Assembly: GCA_037355855.1 (NCBI GenBank) | Contig: CM074759.1 | Coordinates: 372,001 to 436,000 of the forward strand | DNA length: 64,000 nucleotides | Origin: Pseudo-nitzschia pungens | Taxonomy: Eukaryota > Bacillariophyta > Bacillariophyceae > Bacillariales > Bacillariaceae | Direction of reading: 5' to 3' | Shown: positions 52,863-63,208 of the stretch, piece after piece | How the letters are laid out: each line of letters begins with the position of its first letter | Position numbering within the stretch: position 1 is the first letter of the stretch | Program-made: the position numbers and the translations under genes | Notes under the pieces: generated by a model | What the model was told of the DNA's origin: nothing | The model's database searches: none | Seen by the model: the letters and a program-made list of their open reading frames with translations, nothing else

Positions 52863-55019
52863 ATGGTGCAAGAAGATGAATACGAGCGCAAGCGTTCTCG
52901 TGCACAAAACACCGAGCAGCACGATCGGCTCTGGTTCCTTTTCTGCTTGTTGAAGGCTTGCGAATCATCGACGACGACGACGACGACCATCGGAGACAAC
53001 GACAAACAGAAGAACCACAACGACAACGGCAACTGCAACGGCAACGACAAACACAAAAACGAGACAAGGAACCGCGATCGTACTCGCAACACAATGACCC
53101 GCCGTTGCACCGGCCCGTTTATGAGGGTTTCGCATTCCGGTCGACCGCCGCGCCACCGGCGGAGGATCGGTGTGGGTCTCGGCAACCGTGGTGGCCGGTC
53201 GTCGGTTCCGTGGATCGCGGCGGCGTGGGTGTGGGTGTTGGGTGCGCACCGTGGTGCCATCCCCGTCGACAACACCGGCCATTGCGCCGGTCGCGGCACT
53301 AGCGGCCGCGGGATCCTCCGCTCGATGATTCCGCCGCCCGTGGGCGCCTTTTTGGCTCCGGCGGTTCCCGCGACATTCCGCCGCTGCCGAAGCAAGCGCG
53401 GTTGCGAGCCGCGCCTCGGCGCCGCTTTTCGAGCCCCAAACGAAACGACAACAACGGATGCTACCGCTCCTGCTGGTGCTGCTGCTGCTACCACCACTGC
53501 TGCGACGACAATTGCCGCAACTGCTGTCCCCATTCCTCCCCCCATCTCGGACACGACTCCCTGTGAGGTCCTCGAGCGCTTCCCCGGCACCGACCAAAAA
53601 TTCTTCTTTCCGTCCCCGGAGGATTACGCCGTCTTTCCAAAGGGCGACAAGGGAGGCTACCACATCGTGGCCGAGTATACGGTCGGACAAAGCGTCGTTG
53701 CTGCCGGTGTCGATTCCAGTGCCAATATCGATGCCGATGCCAATGTGGGGACGACCAACGGAAATGGCAGCGTGCCCCTACAGGAGGCCCTCGCGGCCCT
53801 CGATCCCTTGCACTATCCGACGCTCAGCCGCGCCCGCAAAGCCTGCCGCAGGGGACTGGTTCTGGTCCGCAGCCGGGAAGGCGGAGACAGGCGAGCCACG
53901 GGATCCAGCACGAACAACAACAACAACAACAACAGCAACAATACCAATACCAATACAAGCGGCACCGAGTTCCGCCGCGGCGCCGTGGGAGACCCCGTGT
54001 TCGCCGGCGACGTCCTGGCCCGCCAGGTCTTTCTGGGGACCTACCGCAAGCGGGCCTGCTACCCGTGCGTCGACTATCCCCGGCCGCAGTTCGAGCTGCC
54101 CGTCGTCTACGAGGACGATCACATGGCCGTCGTCGACAAGCCGGCGGGGGTCGCCGTCTATTCCGACACGCGGGAGGGAAACCGCAGGACGGTCCACTTT
54201 TGCCTGCCGCACGTTCTGAAACCGCCCGGCGCAAGCGCGACGGCGGAGGCAAACGCAGGCACCGGGGACGGACTCCTGCGGCGGCCGGGGATCGTCCATC
54301 GCCTCGACAAGCCGACGGCGGGATTGCTGGTGGTCGCCAAGACCCGCGGAGCGATGGAATCCCTCAAGGAACAGTTCGAAAACCGCAGGGTGCGCAAGCT
54401 GTACACGGCGATCGTCAACGGGGATCCGGTGGGGTGTGGGGACGGAACGAATGCGGGCGACTCTGGCGTCGGCGTCGGCGTTGGTGTTGGTGTTGACGCC
54501 AAGAATGGCAAGAACAATGTCGATGGTGATAATGACAATTGCAATGATAATGACAACGATGATAATGATAATGACAACGATGATGATAATGACGATGGTT
54601 GGTCCCTCATCGACTGGCCGCTCGGTGGCAAACGCGCCGTCACGGCCTGGAAGGTCCTCCGCAGGGTCCCCTCGCTCAACGCCCGGGACGGGACCCTCAC
54701 AACCGTCCGCGTCCGGTTGCACACGGGCCGGTACCATCAGATCCGGAGGCACTTCGCGTGGTACCACGGCACGCCCCTGGTGGGGGACGCCCTCTACCAC
54801 TCGGGAATGCGCGGTGGGTCCGCCCACCACTTTCGCAAAAAGGGGCTCTTTCTGTGCTCGGACGGGATCGTTCTGGAGCATCCCTCCACCGGCGCCGCGG
54901 TGGAGGTGACCAAACCGCTCCCCGAGCGCTTCCGCAACCTGGTCAACGCCGAGAAAGCGTGGGCCGAACAACAACAACAACAACAACGGCAACAAGGCCG
55001 GGGGTCCTCTTCGCCGTGA
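52863..55019 (+). CDS. RluA-type pseudouridine synthase
   Basis: Intronless, 718 aa, first in-frame ATG. The catalytic core is in the second half: VVYEDDHMAVVDKPAGVAVY, the signature RPGIVHRLDKPTAGLLVVAK with catalytic Asp482, RRVRKLYTAIVNG, and TVRVRLHTGRYHQIRRHF with the family's conserved Arg/His. This is the RluA/RluC-like family that converts uridine to pseudouridine in rRNA or tRNA. The N-terminal ~270 residues are low in complexity and contain a hydrophobic stretch (VPWIAAAWVWVLG) and later PVGAFLAP, possibly a plastid or mitochondrial presequence; downstream Mets could be the real start. An Asp/Asn insert (about 550-580) interrupts the core, typical of this genome. The C-terminus is Gln-rich. 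Confidence 0.88.
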   Translation: MVQEDEYERKRSRAQNTEQHDRLWFLFCLLKACESSTTTTTTIGDNDKQKNHNDNGNCNGNDKHKNETRNRDRTRNTMTRRCTGPFMRVSHSGRPPRHRRRIGVGLGNRGGRSSVPWIAAAWVWVLGAHRGAIPVDNTGHCAGRGTSGRGILRSMIPPPVGAFLAPAVPATFRRCRSKRGCEPRLGAAFRAPNETTTTDATAPAGAAAATTTAATTIAATAVPIPPPISDTTPCEVLERFPGTDQKFFFPSPEDYAVFPKGDKGGYHIVAEYTVGQSVVAAGVDSSANIDADANVGTTNGNGSVPLQEALAALDPLHYPTLSRARKACRRGLVLVRSREGGDRRATGSSTNNNNNNNSNNTNTNTSGTEFRRGAVGDPVFAGDVLARQVFLGTYRKRACYPCVDYPRPQFELPVVYEDDHMAVVDKPAGVAVYSDTREGNRRTVHFCLPHVLKPPGASATAEANAGTGDGLLRRPGIVHRLDKPTAGLLVVAKTRGAMESLKEQFENRRVRKLYTAIVNGDPVGCGDGTNAGDSGVGVGVGVGVDAKNGKNNVDGDNDNCNDNDNDDNDNDNDDDNDDGWSLIDWPLGGKRAVTAWKVLRRVPSLNARDGTLTTVRVRLHTGRYHQIRRHFAWYHGTPLVGDALYHSGMRGGSAHHFRKKGLFLCSDGIVLEHPSTGAAVEVTKPLPERFRNLVNAEKAWAEQQQQQQRQQGRGSSSP

Positions 55020-55138
55020 ACTGCGGCAAACGACGTCAGCAAGAATTCATGACACAATTCGACAATCCCGTACTTACTGAAACTTGGCGAAGCAAAGGGC
55101 CTGAGGGCCGATTCCGTACCTAACCGCATCTAAAGCGT

Positions 55139-55524
55139 ATGGGCAACATTCTTGCTGTTGATTTCTTTTTAGCTATGTGCACATCGGTAATGGTCTGGGA
55201 AAGCTTAGAGGCACTTTCCATTGACCCTAAGGGCACTTGCGTGGATGTGACTTTTGGGGGTGGGGGCATGCACGTGCCATTCTTGACCGGCTGCAATGGG
55301 GACAATTGTTTTTGCTTTTGATCGAGACCCCGAAGCGGCAGCGGTTGCGGCACGCGTATCCCATCCTGCTTTTGCTTTTATCTGTGCCAATGCTCGATTT
55401 ATGAAACAATTCTTGGCGTTTCACGGCGTGTACCAGGTAGATAGTGTGTTGGCGTACTTGGGGGTTTCCTGGAGCGTCGGGGATGACGGTGAAGCTGTCG
55501 CCGACTCCCGTAGATGGGTGAATA

Positions 55525-55532
<8 letters not shown>
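55139..55532 (+). pseudogene. Frameshifted RsmH/MraW-like 16S rRNA methyltransferase fragment
   Basis: Two overlapping plus-strand frames together read like the N-terminal third of RsmH (rRNA cytosine N4-methyltransferase). Frame 1 (55139-55321) has VMVWESLEALSIDPKGTCVD and VTFGGGG, the SAM-binding start. Frame 2 (55296-55532) continues with GTIVFAFDRDPEA, ARFMKQFLAFHGVYQVDSVL and AYLGVS, equivalent to the family's AFDxDpxA and VDGiLaDLGVSS. The shift falls around 55296-55321. After LGVS the similarity is lost and the expected GFSFR...LDMRM block is absent, so the gene is broken and truncated. The VDVTFGGGG and FLxxHGV wording is closest to what I remember of Bacteroidetes-type RsmH, suggesting a former bacterial or organellar copy; this is from memory only. 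Confidence 0.6.
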
Positions 55533-55555
<23 letters not shown>

Positions 55556-55556
55556 C
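55528..55556. repeat. (GATA)n microsatellite
   Basis: About seven GATA units (TAGATAGATAGATAGATAGA), immediately after the RsmH-like fragment. Confidence 0.85.
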
Positions 55557-56562
55557 TAGAGAAATGACTGCGCAGATAGTGCAGCACCATCGACATTCAT
55601 TTGCGCATTTCGCAAATTGGTCTCGGGGCAAACGGTTTGATTTCATTTTGAGAAAAAAAATAATAAAGCAGAGGCATTTGTGTTGGAGTCAGTCGGCGGA
55701 TGTTGGTTTCGTACCAGAGGTCCGCTGCAATCCAGGGCCGGGAGACCCGCAAGAAAAGCGCTGCTTTCTCCTTCCAGTCATCGAACTGGCACTGCATCAA
55801 TATTCCCCCATCTTTGTTTGTCAATTTCCCGATTTGTTACTCGAATCTTGCATCGTGGGACTGACGTATAGCTTATCCTTGTACTGTATCAATACTCAGG
55901 AATCCAATACCGCAAGACAAAGCAGCCTTGTATGAGTTCGATGTAGTTATTAGTATAGTCCCGGACTGTGTACTGGAACCTTGCGTCGCACTCCGCCGGT
56001 ACATACGACTGTATCTTTCCACCGGTAACGCGATACAGCTCATGCCGAGACTTGTTTCAGGGACATTCCGACTTACTACTCTATGGGAGGTACTTTGAGA
56101 CGGTGATGAAGACCAACAACGTATGGACAGAAGAACGTCAATCGCATTGCTACGTTACAATTAGTGACTGTTCTTATCTTTATTCCTTTATTGTATTGAA
56201 AGAATTTGAGAAGTCACATCTATCGCGGGCCCAGCCCCAGACCCGAATGAACGCTTCAAAGTCACACCAACATTCCACGCAAGCAAAGAGGAAGCCTTGC
56301 TTCGTAACGTCGAAAAAAGCGTTGAGAAGGCGAACCGAAACGCATGTCAATCCGTGATAACGGCACGAAAAGCCACATCTTCTTTGGCAAGACTGTACAA
56401 TACATGCGTATACCGTGCTTGCTTTGGCACGTTCTGGAACACGTTGTTCTCTCGAAAAGGATTTACGGCAATAAAGAGCATGCACCATTCGGAATGAGTT
56501 GATTATGAGAAGCGCACAATTTTCCCCATCAAAATTGATAACAAAGTCCCTCGCTCTGCCGC

Positions 56563-57411
56563 CTAGACCTCCCGCTGGAGGTACTCGTCCATGAATTCGG
56601 ATTGGACCTGTTGGAGATAATCGTCCACGGTTTTGGATCGGTACCGGGCGATCATCATCATGCGGGGACCCGACATTTTCACAAACTTGCTTCCCGCGAC
56701 GCCTCGTAGTTTTGCCACCAGATCGAGCTGTCCGGTGAGCGCGGCAAGGTCCAGAGCCGTCCGGCCCGTCGAATCGAGCGCATTGATCGACAGCGGTTCG
56801 TCCTTGGCGTTGTTGTTGTCGTCGTCGTTGCTGTCGTGTTGCGCAGCGAGCTTGGCCAGCTCGTCGTCGACCAAGTCCCGGTCGCCGAATTTCACAGCCG
56901 CGTGCAGCGGTAGCCTGATCTCCTCCGATTTCGAGAGGTAGGCATCGGGGTAGAAACAAGTAGATTCGCTGCTGTCTTCTGCGTTGCTATCTTCTGTTTG
57001 ACTAACTTCCGTGTTGCTGCTGGGGACATGGTCAGCTACAGGGCCACCGTCGCCGGATTCCACGCGCGAAGGAATGTCTTCTTGGGACCAGGATTCGTTT
57101 TGACTGCTAGTACTGCTGCTGTCTTCCACGTTGCTGCTGGGGTCGTCGTTGCCTTCGGTGCCACCACCGCTGGATTCCACGTGCATGGGAATGTTGTCCT
57201 CGGACTCGGATGTTTCACTATGGGTTCGGTATAGATTGTTGCTCTCTTCTGCGCTGATGCTGGGGTCGCCTTTGACTTTATCGTCATCGTTGTCGTCATC
57301 GTTGTCGTCATCGTTGTCGTTGCCGTCAACGGATTCTCCGCACAAACAAATAATTTGGTCCTCGGAGGGGATTCGTATATTGTGGGTTTGGTTTTGACTA
57401 CTGCTAGTGAT

Positions 57412-57442
<31 letters not shown>

Positions 57443-58338
57443 CCGTGGATCTCTTCGGCATTGCTGCTCACTTTTCGCTTCTTGCTGTTCTTGTGCGCGT
57501 CGCGGCGGGAATCCGGAGAATCCACTTCGATCCCGTCGCAGGCGAAGTGGTCCGTCCACCAGTTGGCCTTTATCGTTAGTTCACGAGAATGTTTTTGAGG
57601 GCCCTTTGGGAGTACCACCACCGCTATGCCCTGCGACCACACCCCAGCCCTTCGCGTCTTGTCCTTGAGCGTAACCGTTCCTGCGAGGCACTGCTTCTTG
57701 TTGTTCACGAACTTGCCGTGGTACTCATAGGGCAGGCCCACCCATCCCGTCGCCTTCAAAACACAGATCTGCTTCTCCTTCAAGTTGACGTTGTTTCTCC
57801 ACGCAGGGGAATTATCCAGCCAGAAGGAGCGACCCCACCCGTGGAACATCCCGTTCTGGAATGCCCCAACGTAGCATTCCCCATCGGCCTTGCAGGAGAT
57901 GCCCAGTCCGTGCTCGACGCGCATGGTCCTGCTCCCGGGTCCATTCCTTGACTCGGTCCACGGACCGAGGTACATTGTCCCGTCGTTGTAGAACCAAACG
58001 GGACGGCTCGGGGTTGGTTGCTCGACCTCGCTGCTCTTTGCCAAAGCGTCGGGAATCGCCACCGGCTTTGAATCCTTCTGCTCGCGCTCGGTCCACCATT
58101 CCTGACCCAGAGCAAGCTCCTTGGCTTTCTCCAGGTCGATCCACCAGCCTCCCATGTTCTTGGTTCCACGCATGCCGTCAAAGGGCAATCGCTTTCCGGC
58201 CATCGTGGCGATCTCGGAAACGGTCAAATCCGATGCCGAAAACGATGATCGATGTGCGATTTTTGTTCTGGTCGAGGATCGATGGAGGGATTGTGTTTTG
58301 GTCGAGTCCGACCGTGTAGTGGTTCCTGGTTCTGCCAT
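56563..58338 (-). CDS. MORN-repeat and ankyrin-repeat protein
   Basis: Intronless, 591 aa; MAEPGTTT at 58338 is the first ATG (an upstream in-frame TTG is ignored). Residues ~115-175 have MORN-like phrases: YNDGTMYLGPWTESRNGPG, DGECYVGAFQNGMFHGWG and LPYEYHGKFVNNKK (degenerate). MORN repeats bind membranes or form scaffolds. Residues ~485-560 hold ankyrin repeats: RLPLHAAVKFGDRDLVDDEL and LDSTGRTALDLAALTGQLDL. Between lies a ~200-residue acidic Ser/Asp/Asn-rich disordered region. The N-terminal 60 residues have no clear targeting signal. A nuclear signal-like KKRKV follows the MORN part. The function is unknown; the combination suggests an adaptor or scaffold. Confidence 0.72.
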
Positions 58339-59629
58339 GCTGGAAGTCGAAAGAGTGATCGAACGACAACAATGATCCGATGGTGCAATGGAGGTATTCC
58401 TTCCTCTCGAGAAAAAAATAAGGAGAAGAGACAATAATGAAAATCGGCTCGCAAATCTTGTCTAGTGGTATGTGAAAAAATCGTTAAGGTTACTCGTAGT
58501 TCAAACGGTAAGGTATGTGATGTAACGTGCGGGAAAAAGATACGAAGACATCACGGCAAGAAGTACAATGAAGATTACGGGTAAGTTACCGTACGGTACG
58601 TGTAAGATGTAATCTTACTCGTAAGTGCACCTCGTTTCCCTTCTTGTTCTTCTTAGGTGCACATCGGAATGTAGGAGAACAACAAAAAATTGATAAGCTC
58701 GACCTGCCGGCGTGGTTTTCGAATTCCTGACACGTATTGTTCTTTCGTCGGAAAATTTCATTCCAACATCATCAAAATCAGTATTTTTTTTTGTTTGGAT
58801 GTAAAACTTGATGCCGACGCAACGATTGAGATTCGTTTCTTGTTGGCAAGTACCGGTACACGTAAGGTAAGTTGTACTAATGTTACTACTAGTAGTACGA
58901 AAATACTAGTAGTATGTTACCGGTTGGCAAAAGGTATACGTGGGTGTAGCTTGTGCAGTCCCTGTTTTGATCAGTTTTCCGTTTGAGAGAGGACAGCAGA
59001 TGATTCATTCTCCCCTCTCCGAGAGAAGTTTTTGCACCCAAAAAAACGAAAGGTCGACGATCGATCTGAGTATTTTTTTTCACACTCCCGGAAGGTCCTG
59101 ATAGCTGCAAGGTGCGAACCAGCTGGGGTATCGTGGGATACGCAGGGGCGGCCACATCCGCGACGGATGTGGAATGAAGCGTGCAGATGGGTACACAGAG
59201 GGGCGGATTGAGGTGTGCAGATAGCAGTGTTCGGGGGTTGATGGAAACAAGGACAAGAATTGCAATGCTGTGCGTACGTCTACTGTATTTGGTGCAACTA
59301 CATTTCCAAAAACCAACAACAAGATCTTAATTCTTTCTCCCCTATTCTATGAGTTCGTGGATCAGAAACTAGGTGCTTCACTGGTAGATTGCAGTATTGC
59401 GGGCGGCTTCTCCGGTTTCTTTGGCAAATGTCGTGTGTGGAGATATTGTGCTGTTTGTTTCGTTCAGTGCACGGCAGCGTTGAGAGCTGCTGGGAATCGC
59501 CACTATTGCATCTCAATGGCGCGGTATTTTCTTGTGCGGTCGGTGCGCGCTGGGACAGATACTTGTCCCCTGATCAGAGCAAGCAGCAGGTGCCCGGTTT
59601 TCATCTATATATTACTTACTCGTACGAAT
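58339..59629. other. Intergenic region
   Basis: Upstream of the MORN/ankyrin gene (minus) and downstream of the PROPPIN gene (minus). TTACCGTACGG/GTAAGG words occur near 58495-58625 and 58858, and ACTAGT repeats near 58878-58920. Plus-strand frames near 59270-59680 are not convincing genes. Confidence 0.5.
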
Positions 59630-61595
59630 TCATTCCGTCGTACCTCCTCCTCCCTCGACGGCGGAGGTTTCTGCTTTTGATCCCGTTCCCTCTTCCTTGC
59701 TCACGCTGTGTTCCGAATCCTTTCCCTCCGCAGCATTTTTGGCCTCGCCGTTTGGTTCTTTTGGCTCTGTTTGCTGTGGTGGCGACGCCGTTGCGGATGA
59801 GGATGACGGTGAGGACCGGACAGCGGGCTTGTCCTCTGCGGCGGGCGATTTGTCCTCGAGGACGGGTGGCCTGTCCTCGATCACGGGTTTCGGAAGGGGC
59901 TGGACAATGACCTCGCAAAAGTCATCATCCGTGGTCTGGGTCTGAAATCGGTTCGATTCCTCTTGATCCGAAATCTGCAGGTGCCCAAAGTGCGTCCGTG
60001 GGTCGTCGTCGGATCCACCGAGTCCCGGACCGTTACTCCCGCCGGGCACCCAACCGCGGGCCCGTCGCCTCCGCTGCTCTTCCTCCGTCTCGTCGGCCGT
60101 CGATGAGTTCTTGACCAGAACAATATAGGAGATCCTCCGGGCCTCCTGCTGGGCGGCAAACTCGCTGATCAGCAGGACCCCGTTCCCGTCGGCGTCCCAG
60201 CCAGCCACCGCAATCCGGTTGGGAGCGTCGCCCAAAAAGGCACAGGCCAGGGGATGGGGAACGCCCCGGATCTGGCAGACCGATTTTTCGAGCGACTTGG
60301 AGGCCGACGACGAGAAGGAGCCCAACAGCTTGGTCCCGCTGCTCAGCAGCGAATAGCTACTTTTGCTGCTGGAATGTTTCCGCTGGTCCTTGGATTTGGC
60401 GGATTTCTGTTGGTGTTGGTCGAGGTAGAAAATGTGCGTCGTCCCCTTGTCGGACGAGCAGCCGATCCACTGGTCGTCCGACGAAAAGGCGATGCAGGTA
60501 ATGTTGGCCCGTTCCACACCACGCCGAAACTCGTAGATTTTTTGTGACGTGGGCACGTCAAAGACTCTCACAATGGTCCCCTTGTGAGACGCCGTCGCCA
60601 GCTTGCTCCCGTCCGCCGTCAGCTGCAGGGCTCTCAGTTCGGATTCGTGGGCTGCGATGAGCTATCAACAAAACACGGAAATGAAAAAGGAACAAATAAC
60701 GAATTCCCGGAAGAGAGATAGCGGAGTGGCACAAAACAAGATGGAAGGGAGGAGAGAAAGATAGTTTCAAAATACCCACCACGTGATCAAAATTCGAAAT
60801 GACTTGTGAGCGCACCATGGAACAACACACGAAGAAATACACACACAGCACTACACAACACAACACAACACAACACTGATGAAAATGATCAACCAACCAA
60901 CCAACCAACCAAACCATCCTTATTCATATACGCACCATGGTTTTTCGCATTCCGTACAACTCGACCCGGACGTGCCCCGTGGTGCCCGACGGGCACGCCA
61001 GGACCATGTCGTGAATGTGCGTGCTCAGACTGAGCAGGCCGTAGGGATTGTCGGCCGTGTAGATCTTGTCCCGCAGGCTCAGGTCGGCCAGGTGGTAGAC
61101 GTACACGCGATCCCGCAGGGCCACCGCAATGGCGTCCTTGCGCAGCCGGACCCGGAGGACGACCTGCCGGAAACTCAGCTCGCCGACTTCCTTCGTGACG
61201 TTGTCGTCCCAGATCAAAACCCGGTGCGGAGCCGCGTGGGGATCGGTACCTCCCCCCACCAGGGCCATGAGGTTGCAGCGAAAGAGCATCTCGATCTTGC
61301 CGATTCCGCCCCGCAGAGAGCGCTCGACGCTCAGCTTGTACTCGGGGTGGAGGTTGTGGACGCTGAATCCGTTTTCTGTGCCCACAGCGAGGCATCCGCC
61401 GTCCTGGTTAAAGGCCAGGGCGAGGAGCTGGCTTCGCTGGGAGTGGTGGTGGTGGGCGGGAAGACTGAGCGTGGGATCGGAAAAACCGGGAGAGGAAATG
61501 GCGCTAGAGCTGTTGTTCTTCTGTTTGTGGTAGTCGTCGTGGTGCTCGTTGGCAGCGTTGCTGCTAGCATCGACAAAAATATCGCGATCGTCCAT
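59630..61595 (-). CDS. PROPPIN (ATG18/WIPI) beta-propeller protein
   Basis: Two exons, 61595-60936 and 60661-59630 (intron GTGCGT...TAG, 274 bp), give 563 aa. The blade sequence VELYGMRKTM|LIAAHESELR across the splice, LATASHKGTIVRVFD, and the PI3P/PI(3,5)P2-binding loop EFRRGVERANI (FRRG at about residues 265-268) are diagnostic of PROPPINs. LLALAFNQDGGCLAVGTENG is blade 1; ITCIAFSSDDQWIGCSSDKG is a later blade. Yeast Atg18/Hsv2 and animal WIPI proteins bind phosphoinositides on autophagosomal and endosomal/vacuolar membranes. An insert rich in Ser/Lys follows the FRRG blade and the C-terminal ~130 residues are acidic, Pro/Ser-rich and probably disordered. Which subclass (ATG18 or WDR45-type) cannot be decided by eye. 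Confidence 0.9.
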
Positions 61596-63208
61596 TGCTT
61601 TTTATGAATTGTAGAATTGTAGAACGCTAGTGTGGGGAAAACGATGGGTTGGATCTGCCGTGTCCTGAATGAAAAAATGTTTGGGCTTTATGTCTCGGTA
61701 AAGATTGTTGAATTTTCTGTTCACATTTGATTCCAGACGAGGATTGGAGTTAACGGACACGTTGTGTAGCCGATAGACAAAGTCTACGCGTCAATTTGTT
61801 CCCTCTGCTTTGTAGAACGAGTTTGATTTTTCGATTTGGAGTTTCGATGTCAAACTGAGATAGAGAAACTCAACGATAAAATGTTTTCTTGAGATGACAG
61901 GATGTACCGGTAGCTATGTATGATCTATCGTTGAACAATATCTCTTCGCGTGCAAGTTCGGTATTCAATCGCCTCTGCTGCAACGTTTCCTTTTGCTCTC
62001 GTTCTTGTTGATCCGTATAGTACGGTGCGCCGCGACGATCGGGTCGGAGACGCTTCGTTTGTTTTGTGCTTTGCGACAAGAGGCACGAGAAACGGGAAAG
62101 GATGTCTGTTCGGGCGAGGAGGAGAGTTTTTGATTACATGTACTGTTTTTATTTTTTGATTCATTCGGGCGATCTTCGATGATATTGAGATTACAGATTA
62201 CTGTAGGGGTTCGTATTCTTTCCGTTCGAAGCGCGGAAGGCAAGAAGTTGAAAGTGCTCTCGAACAATCGAATGAATCATCATTATCGTCAATCTTGAAT
62301 CACGTAAGTTCCCTACTAAGATTCCGTAATCGTGCGTAAGATTACTCGAACAGATTTTTTTAAAAAAGTAGTAATTACTTCTACCGTAATTTACCATGTA
62401 AGTCTACGCAGACGTGAAACACCAACTGCCGAAAGTTCTTCGTTCGATCGTTCTGTTCGGATTGTGATTAGTCGTGACAGCTGAGTCGTGTATGAACTAT
62501 GGAATCAAAAATTGCACGTTCCACGTTTTCGCTGTTGGCAATTACGGGTAAAGCTGAACTTACCGTAAGGTATTTTACGGCGTTTTACGGTACAGTAACT
62601 AATTGTTGGATAGGTGCAACGCGTCGTTTCGGTTTCGGGAATAGCGAGCGCGACCCAGCGCAGCCGGCAGGGGAGCTTTCCCAACCGTGACACAAATTTT
62701 GGGACTTGCTCCGCGTTTTCGAAAAGATGCTTTCATTCCCCTCAAGATACAAATTTTGGAGATGACGCGTCCGTCCCAAACAATGGTTGCAATTGCCAAC
62801 ACAAGGCGAGTCGGACATTGGCTAGGATTTCGATCCCACCATTGGGTCTACCCAGCGTCCCATCTCTATAGTTAGGTACCGCATTGCATCGCATTGCATC
62901 GCATCGCAGCCGTCGTGATCTATGTGCCGAGCAATCCCACATGCCCCTCGGGGGACCGAAAAACCAATCGGCGCGAGGGGTCGATGTTCTTTTTTTCGCA
63001 GCATAGCACACTGCCATGTACCGAACTATGAATCACCTTCGGTCCGAACCAATGGGAGCAGAACCAGAAGTTCGACCCGAACTTGCTGTCGTACCGAAAA
63101 AAGGAGGAAGACGGAAACGAAACGAGACAAAAAAGAACACACAAGATTGCTCTTGAGTTTCTATTGCATATTTCTAAGCAATAAAGTACAAACCATTCGC
63201 ATACCACC
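61596..63208. other. Divergent intergenic region
   Basis: Upstream DNA of the PROPPIN gene (minus) and the PSxPS gene (plus). No gene supported. GTAAG/TTACC words near 62550-62600 and a GCATTGCATC run at 62883-62910. Confidence 0.5.

Larger units (their letters stand above)
55020..56562. other. Intergenic region with decayed gene fragments
   Basis: Convergent 3' flank of RluA and the MORN/ankyrin gene. It contains an RsmH-like pseudogene (next entry), a (GATA)n run at 55528-55556, and minus-strand protein-like stretches broken by stops at about 55597-56060 in which two diverged copies of a DARF...TNN motif can be read. No intact gene. Confidence 0.5.

Noticed and set aside
53778..54995. 405-codon minus-strand open frame opposite the RluA gene
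   Set aside because: Antisense of the catalytic core; the isoleucine/valine run comes from the Asp/Asn insert read backwards.
61965..62267. Small minus-strand open frames near 61.9-62.4 kb
   Set aside because: Short, overlapping in several registers, with no motif or codon bias like the neighbours.
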